A DNA stretch of 64,000 bases, from NCBI GenBank assembly GCA_036521995.1, contig DATDGR010000188.1:1-64000 (forward strand), written 5' to 3'. The DNA comes from Gp13-AA77 sp036521995 (GTDB taxonomy: Bacteria > Acidobacteriota > Terriglobia > UBA7540). The notes below the pieces were generated by a model that searched no databases, was not told the DNA's origin, and saw nothing but the letters and a program-made list of their open reading frames with translations. Numbering within the stretch: the first letter of the stretch is position 1; each line of letters begins with the position of its first letter. The position numbers were made by a program, and so were the translations under genes. Below, piece by piece: positions 15,540 through 24,198 of this stretch.

Positions 15540-17040
15540 GCTTACTGTGCCCTGGGACCTCCCTTTTTAAGAAGCTTGCGGCCCGACGCAGGCGCGCCAC
15601 TACCCGTTCGCGCCCGAGCACGAGCATCACCTCGAAGAGGCTCGGCGCCACGGCCTGCCCGGTCAGCGCCACCCGAGTGGCATTGATCAGGACGCCGGCT
15701 TTGACGGATCTCTCGTCTGCCAAGGCCCGCAACACCCGCTCCGTCTCCGTAAGAGCGAAGGGTTCGACGGCCGCCAGTCGCTCGCCAAGATCCTCCAGCA
15801 AACGCGGCACCGCAGGATCTTTCCAGAACTTCTTCACCGCCTCAGGGTCATGGGAGAAATCGTCGCTGAAGAAGGCGCGGCCCCAACCGCTGAAGTCCTT
15901 GAGCGTGCGGGCGCGGGACTGAAGCAAACGCGCTGCCGCCTGAAAGCGCTCGCGATCGGCGCCATCCGGAGACGCCGTGGCCCGCGCATCTTGGTTCCAC
16001 ACCCCCGCCGCCCGGAGCTCCCCTTCCACGAGCGGCCAGAGGCGTTCCGGCGGCAGCCTCCGCAGGTATTCACTGTTCATCCACGCGAGCTTGTCGGGAT
16101 CGAACACGGCGTTCGATCGCGAAACGGCCGCCAGACTGAACGTCTTCACCATTTCTTCAAGCGTCAGAATCTCGCGCGGCTCGCCCCCCTCGGCCGGCGG
16201 AGCCCAGCCGAGCAGCGCCAGGAAATTTCTGAGCGCCTCCGGCAGGATCCCGCTTTCACGATAAGCTCCCACGGAGGTGGCGCCGTGACGTTTCGAGAGC
16301 CTCTGCTTGTCAGGACCGAGAATGAGCGGCAAGTGCGCGAAGCGCGGCGACTGCGCTCCGAGCGCCCGATAGATCAGCAGTTGCTTGGGTGTGTTCGAGA
16401 TGTGGTCGGCACCGCGAATCACGTCCGTCACCCGCATATCAAGATCATCCGCCACCACGCCCAGATGATAGGTGGGCTGGCCGTCCGAGCGCACCAGCAC
16501 GAAGTCCTCGATCTCGTTGTTCGCCAGCTCGACATTCCCGAAAACCTGATCCTCGAAGGCCGTGCTGCCCTCGTCCGGCACACTAAAGCGCAAGGCGTAC
16601 GGGCGGCCCTCGGCCTTAAGCCTTGCCCAGTCAGACTCGTCCAGGCCACGGCAGGCGCCGTCGTACTTGGAGGGGCGGCGCTCCACTTCCGCCCGGGCGC
16701 GCTTCTCCTGCAGCGTCTCCGGGCTGCAGAAACAGGGATAGGCCGCGCCCTGCCGCTCAAGGTCTGCGGCGATTTCGCGATAGCGATCCAGTCTCTCCGA
16801 CTGCCGGAACGGACCCTCGTCCCACCCGAGGCCCAGCCAGTCGAGGCTCTCCAGGATGGCGGTCTCGAGCTCGGGCTTCGAGCGATCGGCGTCCGTGTCT
16901 TCGATCCTCAAAATAAAGACGCCGCCGTGCTGCCGCGCGTAGAGCCAGTTGTAGAGCGCCGTGCGGGCGCCGCCCACGTGAAGGTACCCTGTGGGCGAAG
17001 GCGCAAAGCGAACTCGCAAGTGGGACATGAGCTGAGACAT
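15511..17040 (-). CDS. gltX: Glutamate--tRNA ligase
   Basis: A class I aminoacyl-tRNA synthetase of 509 residues from the ATG at 17040 (another ATG four codons on is possible). The HIGH-type motif lies in RFAPSPTGYLHVGGA near the N-terminus and the KMSKS-type motif in KQRLSKRHGATSVGAY. It also has VLVRSDGQPTYHLGVVADD and ILGPDKQR. The anticodon-binding helical domain occupies the last ~170 residues. No tRNA-Gln-specific features can be judged. The frame is open for 46 codons further upstream, but that part does not resemble the family. The 3' end overlaps the phosphoesterase gene by 29 bases. Confidence 0.96.
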   Translation of the reverse strand: MSQLMSHLRVRFAPSPTGYLHVGGARTALYNWLYARQHGGVFILRIEDTDADRSKPELETAILESLDWLGLGWDEGPFRQSERLDRYREIAADLERQGAAYPCFCSPETLQEKRARAEVERRPSKYDGACRGLDESDWARLKAEGRPYALRFSVPDEGSTAFEDQVFGNVELANNEIEDFVLVRSDGQPTYHLGVVADDLDMRVTDVIRGADHISNTPKQLLIYRALGAQSPRFAHLPLILGPDKQRLSKRHGATSVGAYRESGILPEALRNFLALLGWAPPAEGGEPREILTLEEMVKTFSLAAVSRSNAVFDPDKLAWMNSEYLRRLPPERLWPLVEGELRAAGVWNQDARATASPDGADRERFQAAARLLQSRARTLKDFSGWGRAFFSDDFSHDPEAVKKFWKDPAVPRLLEDLGERLAAVEPFALTETERVLRALADERSVKAGVLINATRVALTGQAVAPSLFEVMLVLGRERVVARLRRAASFLKREVPGHSKPMPVDVHEV

Positions 17041-17312
17041 GCAGGTCGTTAATGATCTGTGCCCAAAACAGGTGCGTCGTGGGACGTAGAGGGTGAAAGC
17101 CCGGAGAAGACAAAAGCCGGCGGCCAGAGCCGCATTCTCGTGTGCCAGGGGACTGAGCCCCGGCCGCCGGTAGAGCAACGCCGCTAGAAAGGAGGAAAAC
17201 TAGCTGGCGCGCCCTCTGCCGTAACTATCGGCGCACCGCTGCGAAACTTGAGCCCCTTTCTGCCCAGCGCAAATTTCGCAGCTCTGCGCGCGGGTCGTGG
17301 ATTTCCAGACCG

Positions 17313-18473
17313 TCAGTTCCCATCCACCGCCGTCATCAGAGGAAAGCGGTCAGCCTGGAACGGCTCGAGTGTGGACGGGCTTCGGCCTGACATCACCCGA
17401 TCCGCGATCAGCCGCGCCGTTATGGGCGCGAGCAGAATGCCGTTCCGGAAGTGGCCGGTGGCCAGCGTCAGACCCGTGATTCCTGAGGCTCCCAGAATCG
17501 GCAGGTGATCCACCGTGTCCGGCCTCAAGCCGGCCCAGGCCCGTACAAACCGCGCGTCCGCCAGGAATGGCGCCAAGCCGAGCGCGCCCTGCAGGACAGA
17601 ACCCAATCCCGCAGCGGTTACCGTCTTCTCAAACCCCACGTATTCGGAGGTTGTGCCCACGATCACCCGGCCGCCGGCCCGGGGGACCAGGTAATGATGA
17701 CCCGCCCTCAGCACCTGTGCCACTTGCTCCGCCTGAGGCAGACCGGATTCGATTTCCAGCTCGATCATCTGCCCCCGGCACGGCACCGTCACAGTCTCGA
17801 GGCCCGCCGAGGCCGCGAGCGCTCCGGACCAGCACCCGGCGGCCAGGATGAACTCGCCCGCGCTAAACCGGCCCCGCTCCGCCAGGATACTCGCAACCCG
17901 GCCGTCACGCACTTCGATACTGACGACATTCTGGCGGTGAAACTCGGCACCCGACCGCCGAGCAGCCTCAACCAACGCCGCCGTCAGACGTTCGTTATCT
18001 ACCCAGTGATCGGCGGGCAGGAACAGGGCGCCCAGGATTCCGGTGGCAAGGCCAGGCACGCGCCGCCAGATGGATTCGGGCGACAGGCGCTCCACCGCCG
18101 CACCACGGCGCACTTGCGCGGCTTCGATCTCATCGATCTCGCGCGCCTGATCCACGTCCAGGGCCACCAGCAAGGTCCCGTCTCGCCGGTAGCCTACCTC
18201 TTGTCCGCTCAGATGCTCTACTTCGGCGACAAATTCCGGGTAAAGTCCGTGGCTGGCCCAGCAGAGCTCCCCAAACGGTTGCGACCCCGTTTTCTCACCC
18301 TGCGGCGCGATCATGCCGGCGGCGGCGCTGGAGGCTTCAGCACCCGGCTCGCCGCGGTCGAAAACGGAGACGCGAAGACCGGCCTGGGCCAGCCGCAGGG
18401 CGATGGAGCTGCCGATAATGCCGCCCCCGATTACGATGGCGTCCGGGTGCAGGGAGGAATGGCTCGGGGTCAT
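17313..18473 (-). CDS. thiO: Glycine oxidase ThiO (FAD-dependent)
   Basis: A 386-residue flavoprotein of the DAO family. The FAD-binding Rossmann start is clear (IVIGGGIIGSSIALRLA, residues 15-31), then FDRGEPGAEASSAAAGMI, and the C-terminal FAD motif ATGHFRNGILLAPITA. It oxidises glycine to iminoglycine for thiazole synthesis in thiamine biosynthesis. No thiS/thiG/thiC lies nearby, so the pathway assignment rests on family resemblance (HYLVPRAGGRVIVGTTSE is typical of ThiO). It is divergent from rpmB across 57 bases. Confidence 0.88.
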   Translation of the reverse strand: MTPSHSSLHPDAIVIGGGIIGSSIALRLAQAGLRVSVFDRGEPGAEASSAAAGMIAPQGEKTGSQPFGELCWASHGLYPEFVAEVEHLSGQEVGYRRDGTLLVALDVDQAREIDEIEAAQVRRGAAVERLSPESIWRRVPGLATGILGALFLPADHWVDNERLTAALVEAARRSGAEFHRQNVVSIEVRDGRVASILAERGRFSAGEFILAAGCWSGALAASAGLETVTVPCRGQMIELEIESGLPQAEQVAQVLRAGHHYLVPRAGGRVIVGTTSEYVGFEKTVTAAGLGSVLQGALGLAPFLADARFVRAWAGLRPDTVDHLPILGASGITGLTLATGHFRNGILLAPITARLIADRVMSGRSPSTLEPFQADRFPLMTAVDGN

Positions 18474-18491
18474 GTTTGGGCAAAATCATGT

Positions 18492-18497
18492 TATACT
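18492..18497 (+). promoter_or_regulatory. Candidate -10 box for rpmB
   Basis: TATACT lies 33 bases before the rpmB ATG in the short thiO-rpmB divergent gap. No good -35 is seen at the usual spacing, so the call rests on position and the -10 sequence alone. Confidence 0.35.
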
Positions 18498-18530
18498 GTC
18501 CAATCATCTTACGGCAACCGAGGTTCCGCT

Positions 18531-18716
18531 ATGGCTCACTCCTGTGAAATCTGCGGCAAAGGTCCTTCGTTCGGAAACCGAATCAGTCACGCCCACAACG
18601 TCACCAAACGGCGCTGGGAGCCGAACCTGCGGCGGGTTCACGCCCTGGTGAACGGCGCCCGGAAGGCCATGCTGGTCTGTACCTCCTGCATCCGCGCCGG
18701 CAAAGTCACGAAGTAA
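18531..18716 (+). CDS. rpmB: 50S ribosomal protein L28
   Basis: A complete 61-residue L28 of the zinc-ribbon type: MAHSCEICGKGPSFGNRISH at the start, then KRRWEPNLRRV, and a second cysteine pair CTSC (C50, C53) to match C5/C8. The frame remains open upstream across thiO, but the conserved start is here, and AGGT lies just before the ATG. It binds 23S rRNA in the large subunit. It is a single-gene unit; no other ribosomal protein genes are adjacent. Confidence 0.97.
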   Translation: MAHSCEICGKGPSFGNRISHAHNVTKRRWEPNLRRVHALVNGARKAMLVCTSCIRAGKVTK

Positions 18717-19330
18717 GCGAACCCCGCGCTGAGGACGGTCCGCCCGAGGCCCTAAATTTACACCTTAACTCAAAGGTTATCTTTTGTCACGCTCATTGAC
18801 CGGTAACTTCAAAAGTCGATTTCTTATCTGACTGATTCCAGGGGACCTCCCAGGTCTGTTTGTCACGGTCCGGCCTTTCGCCCCCACATTCGGCGCTCGC
18901 TTCGGAACTCGCTTCAGCGCGGCGCAGAAGACCCCGCCTGGCCGCAGCAAACCGGGCGAGCGACAGCCGTGCTTTACAGCGTGAAAACGGAGTTCGGCCT
19001 TGCCCCAGGCGACACGGCGTCCGGTGGACTTGAGGGCGCCGGTTGGCCAGGGTCCGGCGGCTAGACGTGGACGCGGGCGGGTTGAGAGGTGACGATCGGT
19101 CATTCATCAGGCTCCCCCGATTAAGTCTTATATTACGTTGGCATGAATATCTCATGAGTAAATGAGGCGTGTCAATCCCGAGTTGGGCAACAGCATTGTT
19201 GGCTCAGCGCCTCGCGTTTTCTCGTGTACCTTTTACATACCCTTCGTCTCGCCAGAGCCACCCGAGGAACCGCCCATTTCGGGTGTATACTGCTGGCGCT
19301 GAATTCAAGCCGATTCTCAAGGGTGGCAAC
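18717..19330. other. 614-base intergenic region with a dispersed repeat
   Basis: Contains one copy of the 72-bp repeat (18792-18863). Overlapping minus-strand frames at 18777-19155 are arginine-rich with no recognisable fold and are not called. The last ~170 bases before the GloVer gene contain TATACT (19286-19291), 40 bases upstream of its ATG, a possible -10 box. Confidence 0.5.
18792..18863. repeat. 72-bp dispersed repeat, copy at 18.8 kb
   Basis: Aligns without gaps to 28080-28151 with 61 of 72 identical bases. It begins CTCATTGACCGGTAACTTCA and ends GGTCTGTTTGT. Both copies are intergenic. Confidence 0.8.
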
Positions 19331-20782
19331 ATGCAGAAACTGAATTGGTGGAAAGCGGTCTGCGCCGCGTGTGTGTTTTGCGCGGCCGCGGCGCTTAACG
19401 GGCGCGCTCAAACCTATACGACCCTGGCGAATTTCGGCGGACCCAACGGGATAAACCCGCTCTCGACCTTGGTGCAAGGCACCGACGGCAACTTCTACGG
19501 CACCACATTCGGCGGTGGGCCTACAGACATCGGCGGAGGCACCGTGTACAGGCTCACTCCCGGCGGAACGCTAACAACAATCTACCGCTTCTGCCCGAAA
19601 TCGAAAGGCGGGTCAGACTGTCCTGATGGCTATGAACCCTGGGCTGGATTGGTGCTCGGCAGCGATGAGAGCCTCTACGGGACGACACTCGGGGGCGGCG
19701 CAAACGGCGATGGGGCAGTCTTCAAGATCACCCAAACGGGAGCATTGACCGTTCTGCACAGCTTTGCCGGTGCTGACGGCTTCGCACCTGCCGCCGCATT
19801 GGTTCAGGGCTCCGATGGAAATTTCTACGGCACCACGACCGGCGGGGGTGCGGGCAACTCCGGTACGGTTTTCAGGATCGCGCCCACCGGCGAACTTACA
19901 ACGCTCCACAACTTCAACGGCCTCGACGGATATAACTCCCAAGCGCCTCTGATTCAGGGCACCGATGGGAATTTCTATGGCACAACGGTTAACGGCGGAC
20001 TTGGTGGAGGATACTATTGCAGTAACTTCAGTTGTGGAACTGTATTTAAGATGACTCCCCAGGGAAGTCTGACGACCCTTCACCAGTTCTGCGCGGAACC
20101 CAACTGCAGCGATGGCGCTCTCCCCTCAGCCGGACTTGTGGAAGCGAGCAACGGGAGCTTTAGCGGCGCGACCGTTTCCGGTGGCGAATATTCGAATGAC
20201 TGCGAGTTCGGGTGTGGCACCGTTTTCAAGATTTCCTCGGCCGGTGCGCTGACCACCCTGCACGACTGTAACATCGGGGATTGCGCCGACACCGTCTCGG
20301 CGTTGACGCTCGCGACGGACGGGAATTTCTACGACACGAGTGCAGCCGGTGGCGAACAAGGCACGATCTTCGAAGTGGCCCCTCCGGGCAGGGTTAACGA
20401 TCTCTGGAATTTCGAGCCTGACTCGGCCTGCAACCCGCGCGCCGGTCTTCTTCAGGCTACCGACGGAACCTTTTACGGAACAACGACCGCCGGCAGCAAC
20501 TTCAACCCCTATGGCTCAGCCTTCAGCTTTTCGGTTGGCCTCGGACCGTTCGTAACCACTCTCCCGACTTCGCGCGCGGTCGGTCAGCGCGTCGCGATCC
20601 TCGGCAACAATCTCACGGGCGCGACCAGCGTCACGTTCAATGGCGTTCCGGCCACCTTCAGCGTGCTTTTGGAAACCGAAATTTCAACCACAGTCCCCAC
20701 CGGCGCCACTACGGGACCCGTCCAGGTGCTGACCCCGAGCGGCACGCTGACCAGCAACGTACCCTTCCGGGTGACGCAATGA
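19331..20782 (+). CDS. Secreted GloVer-repeat protein with C-terminal IPT/TIG domain
   Basis: A 483-residue exported protein from the ATG at 19331, where a signal peptide begins (MQKLNWWKAVCAACVFCAAA, cleaved near GRA/QT). The body consists of ~50-residue tandem repeats of the form GTDGNFYGTTxGGG ... GTVFKxTPxGxLTTLHxF, seven or so copies, which should form a beta-propeller-like array. They match the repeat known from Gloeobacter and Verrucomicrobia (GloVer, TIGR03803). Residues about 410-483 (VGQRVAILGNNLTGATSVTF ...) are an immunoglobulin-like IPT/TIG domain. It is probably surface-located or periplasmic; ligand unknown. Paralogues are usually numerous in acidobacterial genomes. Confidence 0.88.
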   Translation: MQKLNWWKAVCAACVFCAAAALNGRAQTYTTLANFGGPNGINPLSTLVQGTDGNFYGTTFGGGPTDIGGGTVYRLTPGGTLTTIYRFCPKSKGGSDCPDGYEPWAGLVLGSDESLYGTTLGGGANGDGAVFKITQTGALTVLHSFAGADGFAPAAALVQGSDGNFYGTTTGGGAGNSGTVFRIAPTGELTTLHNFNGLDGYNSQAPLIQGTDGNFYGTTVNGGLGGGYYCSNFSCGTVFKMTPQGSLTTLHQFCAEPNCSDGALPSAGLVEASNGSFSGATVSGGEYSNDCEFGCGTVFKISSAGALTTLHDCNIGDCADTVSALTLATDGNFYDTSAAGGEQGTIFEVAPPGRVNDLWNFEPDSACNPRAGLLQATDGTFYGTTTAGSNFNPYGSAFSFSVGLGPFVTTLPTSRAVGQRVAILGNNLTGATSVTFNGVPATFSVLLETEISTTVPTGATTGPVQVLTPSGTLTSNVPFRVTQ

Positions 20783-21023
20783 TTTCCAGCTTCAGTCCGG
20801 ATCGTCAAGGATGGTTATCGGATTGGCGGCTGCCGGTTACCAGGCTTCGCGAGCGGCGTTAGTCACCCGTTCGTAACCGGCACACGCTCACTCCCAGGGA
20901 GTAAGCCTTGTAACTTATGCGCGACGAGCGCTTTGGCGGCCGACCGCAACTTTTTCCGCATCTAAGGTTTGATATAGGCTTAGAGCAGCAGGGGAGGTGT
21001 GTCTGGAAAGGAAGTGCGGGGCG

Positions 21024-22445
21024 ATGTTCCAACAAAGAATGCGCTGTTCGGTGGAGCGGACCTTGTTGCTCATTCTGGGCTTGGCAATTCTCCTCGGGAT
21101 GGCAGCCTGCAGCGGTGGCTCTTCGAGCTCAAGTTCTTCGGGTACCGGCGGGACGGGAGGAGGGGGCACCGGCGGCGGCACGGGAGGCGGCGGAACCGGG
21201 GGGGGCGGCACCGGTGGGAGTAACGTTGTGATAGGTAGCGCCTTTTTTGGTATGACAGCGGCGTTTTTCGAACAAGGCGCACCCTACGCCGGCAATTGGC
21301 CTACCGTGACCATCGGTACCTTGGCCAAGACGAACGGCACCCAATGGTCCGCTATTGAGAAAACGCCGGGCAACTACGATTGGACCAACCTGGATCACGT
21401 AATCCAGTTGGCGCAGGCCAACGGAGTGAACAGTATTATCTATACCTTCTATGGTGTTCCCAGCTTCTACAATGCTAACGATGCTCCTTGCCTTCAGACG
21501 GGATGCGGGGGGCCGCCTTCGGACATGTCAGCCTTCGCCAGCTTCGTCAGCGCTCTGGCGACCCGATACAAGGGACAGATTTCCTACTACGAGCTTTGGA
21601 ACGAGGGCAACCGTTCGGGGTCGTGGAACGGCACCACGGCGCAGTTCGTGAGTCTTGGGCAGACCGCTTATCAGACCATCAAGGGAATCGACCCGAATGC
21701 GAAAGTGCTCTCTCCCTCGCCGGATATAGCGTCCACTTTTGCCAGCTTCATCCAGGGGTACCTGCAGAACGGCGGGTCTACCTATTCCGACGGCATCTCG
21801 TGGCACGGGTACCACTGCGCGGATTCCTCAGGCGTGACCTGCCTCCAGGGTACCGGTTGCGACAACAACGCCCTCGACTGCGCCGGGGCTCCGCTGATCA
21901 ATCAGATCCAAGCCGTCAAGCAGGCGGCACAGGCGGCCGGTGTGGGCACCCTGCCTCTATACGACACGGAGGGCGGCTGGCAGCAGAACGAGGACCTGCC
22001 CAACCTTGACGACCAGGTAGCGTACATCTCGCGCTGGTATGTCATCCAGGCCAGTGAGGGTGTTGCCAGCGCTTCGTGGTACGGGTGGGGCGGCTCTCCT
22101 TCGGATCCGACGGCGTGGGGAACAATCTTCGACGCTTTCACCGGCCAGCCTACTCAGGCCGCAACCGCCTACCAGACAACCGAGATGTGGCTCAACGGTT
22201 CCACCATGAATGGCGCCTGCTCGGCGGACTCGAGCAATATCTGGACCTGCCCACTGACCTTCTCGAATGGCAACTCGGGGCTGGTGGTCTGGAACGGCAA
22301 CGAGACCGACAGCAGCTACACGCCGGCGATCAAGTACGTGCAGTACGAAGACGTGCAGGGTGGCGCGCCGGTCGCGATCCCGTCCGGCAGTACGGTAACC
22401 ATCCATGAGCGCCCGATCCTGCTGGAGACGGGGAGTCGCCCCTAG
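21024..22445 (+). CDS. Lipoprotein glycoside hydrolase-like protein (GH39-type barrel)
   Basis: A 473-residue predicted lipoprotein: a hydrophobic signal ends in the lipobox GMAAC. Then comes a serine run and a long Gly/Thr linker (about residues 45-70), then a TIM-barrel-like catalytic region. The acid/base glutamate is likely in YYELWNEGN and the nucleophile in LPLYDTEGGW, an arrangement typical of clan GH-A enzymes such as GH39. ISWHGYHC and ASWYGWGG are aromatic subsite strands. A C-terminal beta domain (NGNSGLVVWNGNE) follows. The substrate is a plant or microbial polysaccharide by inference only. A GTG nine codons upstream is an alternative start. Confidence 0.78.
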   Translation: MFQQRMRCSVERTLLLILGLAILLGMAACSGGSSSSSSSGTGGTGGGGTGGGTGGGGTGGGGTGGSNVVIGSAFFGMTAAFFEQGAPYAGNWPTVTIGTLAKTNGTQWSAIEKTPGNYDWTNLDHVIQLAQANGVNSIIYTFYGVPSFYNANDAPCLQTGCGGPPSDMSAFASFVSALATRYKGQISYYELWNEGNRSGSWNGTTAQFVSLGQTAYQTIKGIDPNAKVLSPSPDIASTFASFIQGYLQNGGSTYSDGISWHGYHCADSSGVTCLQGTGCDNNALDCAGAPLINQIQAVKQAAQAAGVGTLPLYDTEGGWQQNEDLPNLDDQVAYISRWYVIQASEGVASASWYGWGGSPSDPTAWGTIFDAFTGQPTQAATAYQTTEMWLNGSTMNGACSADSSNIWTCPLTFSNGNSGLVVWNGNETDSSYTPAIKYVQYEDVQGGAPVAIPSGSTVTIHERPILLETGSRP

Positions 22446-23071
22446 GGCGCGGCCTTGGCGGAGATTCCGGAGGTGGCCGCACTGGGCCGGGCGATCGAGC
22501 GCACGCTGATCTGAACCGTATCCGAGACGCGGATGAAAAGGGTGCTTGGGTTCTTCAGGCCCCAGCTTTGATACGGCACCACAAAATCGGTAGACACCGC
22601 CAGACCGTCGGGCTTGTGCTGAGCCTGCACGGTCACGGTCACCTCGTGGTCGCTACCGTGAATCCGAAAAGCTCCGTGCACCTTCACCTCAAAGTCACCC
22701 TGCGGCGGGACCGCGCCCTCGATGCGGTCGGGAACAAACACGATCTCGGGATAGGTCTGGCTCTCCAAAACGTCCTTCTTCACTTTGCGGTCACGCATTC
22801 CGGTACCGGTATCCTCGCTGGTCGAGTCCACCACCACCTGGCCGCTGGCCTTGCCCGTGGCCGGATCAAAGGTGATCGAACCGCGTGTGAGCTTGAAGGA
22901 TCCATGAACAGCGTGAATCGTGTCGCTGGTTGTGAAGCTGATCTGGGTCTGCTGGGGATCGAGTGTGAGAGTCGTTTCCTGGGCGCGTAAGCCGGCGCTC
23001 AGACCGATAGCAGCCCACATCAGAACCGAGGCAGAAATCAATCGGGACTGCCGGCAGAGGACCGTGGTCAC
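22442..23071 (-). CDS. YceI family periplasmic protein
   Basis: A 209-residue exported protein starting at GTG, with a signal peptide ending near LRAQ. The YceI lipocalin-like barrel is recognisable from LDPQQTQISFTTSDTIHAVH, GQVVVDSTSEDTG, MRDRKVKKDVLESQTYPEI and a C-terminal paired-strand region. Structures of the family bind polyisoprenoid or fatty amide ligands in the barrel (established for the family). Its start codon overlaps the stop of the flavoprotein gene in a GTGA, so the two are translationally coupled; this ties a lipid-binding protein to the polyketide operon. Confidence 0.92.
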   Translation of the reverse strand: MTTVLCRQSRLISASVLMWAAIGLSAGLRAQETTLTLDPQQTQISFTTSDTIHAVHGSFKLTRGSITFDPATGKASGQVVVDSTSEDTGTGMRDRKVKKDVLESQTYPEIVFVPDRIEGAVPPQGDFEVKVHGAFRIHGSDHEVTVTVQAQHKPDGLAVSTDFVVPYQSWGLKNPSTLFIRVSDTVQISVRSIARPSAATSGISAKAAP

Positions 23072-24195
23072 GGAATCGAGCCCTTGAGCATCTGAAAGGC
23101 CAGCGGCAGCATGCCTTGCCGGATGAACTCGGGCGCTCGCAGCGAGCCTACATGAGCTGCCACCATGCGCGCAAAGATGGCCGGATTCGCAGAAAGAGCG
23201 CGCAGCACCCGGGGACGCATGGCGGGGAACCTATCCAGAGAAAGCATGAGCGCCGTCATGAGCAGAGGCCGCCTGGCCAGGCGCCGGTGGGCACGCTGGT
23301 AAAGGGATAGATCTCCGGCCGCCAAAGCCGCAGCCAGCGCCTGCGCCTGTTGAAAGGACATGCTGAGCCCTTCCCCGCTAACGGCGTCCACGCCACCGGA
23401 CGCGTCTCCAACCAGAGCGACGCGACCTTGATAGACCCGCTTCAGCACGAAGGATGCGGAGACCGCACCGCGCTCCGGCGTGGTCGCCTCAGCGCCCCGC
23501 AGGCGCGACTCCAGTTCGGGAAAGCGCGGCAGCACGTCCTCGAGACGCAGCTTCTCACTTCGCGAGATCAGGACCACGCACACTTCTTCCCGACTCACTG
23601 GAGTGAGATAAATCTGGCATCCGGAACCCCAGTACACCTCCACACAGTCCGTCCAAGGAAGAATTCGAAAATGCCGCCGGAATCCAAACCGAAATGAGTG
23701 CGTGCGACAGCGGTCCAGACCGGCCCAGCGCCGCACCAGTGAGCTGCCGCCGTCGGCCCCCACTATCCAGCTCGCGCGAACCAGGCGAGGCCCGAAAGAG
23801 ACTCCCTCCGGATGAAGACCTGTGGCCGGCGCCCTCCAGAGAAAAGCCACCCCCGCTTCGGCTGCCCGCTCCAGAAGCAGCCGATGCAGCGCGATACGCC
23901 GCATGCCAAGGCCCCAGCCGCATGGAAAGCTGGCCTCGACGTCGGTCTGATGCTCCAGAAAGCGAATTCCCCGCAGCCGGAAGCCGCCGGTAGAATCGAT
24001 TCGAACCCCGAGCTGCCGGATGGCTTCGACCCCATCCGGCATCAAGCCTTCGCCGCAGGCTTTATCGACGGGAGGTTCGGCGCCGTCAGCCACCGTCACG
24101 CGAAATCCCTTCTGACGCGCGGCAAGGCCGGCTGCCAGGCCTGCCGGCCCTCCACCAATAATCAGGATGTCCGTAGTGTCTGGCCTGGATCTCAC
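23068..24195 (-). CDS. Geranylgeranyl-reductase-like FAD oxidoreductase
   Basis: A 375-residue flavoprotein starting at GTG, three bases after the type III PKS stop codon. The FAD motif is DILIIGGGPAGLAAGLA (residues 9-25). KACGEGLMPDGV is typical of the geranylgeranyl reductase/PHBH-like group found next to type III polyketide synthases. GDASGGVDAVSGEGLSM is the second FAD motif. It should reduce or hydroxylate the polyketide product or an isoprenoid chain; which of these cannot be read from sequence. It has no transmembrane helix, but a hydrophobic C-terminus (AHVGSLRAPEFIRQGMLPLA) may touch the membrane. Confidence 0.9.
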   Translation of the reverse strand: MRSRPDTTDILIIGGGPAGLAAGLAARQKGFRVTVADGAEPPVDKACGEGLMPDGVEAIRQLGVRIDSTGGFRLRGIRFLEHQTDVEASFPCGWGLGMRRIALHRLLLERAAEAGVAFLWRAPATGLHPEGVSFGPRLVRASWIVGADGGSSLVRRWAGLDRCRTHSFRFGFRRHFRILPWTDCVEVYWGSGCQIYLTPVSREEVCVVLISRSEKLRLEDVLPRFPELESRLRGAEATTPERGAVSASFVLKRVYQGRVALVGDASGGVDAVSGEGLSMSFQQAQALAAALAAGDLSLYQRAHRRLARRPLLMTALMLSLDRFPAMRPRVLRALSANPAIFARMVAAHVGSLRAPEFIRQGMLPLAFQMLKGSIP

Positions 24196-24198
24196 CCT

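Noticed and set aside
15850..17052. 400-codon plus-strand frame opposite gltX
   Set aside because: Antisense shadow of a clear glutamyl-tRNA synthetase.
17041..17312. tRNA gene or T-box leader upstream of gltX
   Set aside because: The GC-rich stretch can form hairpins, but I could not fold a cloverleaf or find a T-box core sequence.
17505..18530. Open frame ahead of rpmB that would extend L28 to 403 residues
   Set aside because: The conserved L28 start MAHSCEICGK is at 18531 and the upstream part is antisense to thiO.
18777..19155. Minus-strand genes of 108 or 120 codons
   Set aside because: Two overlapping frames of Arg/Pro-rich composition, partly covering the 72-bp repeat; no consistent protein.
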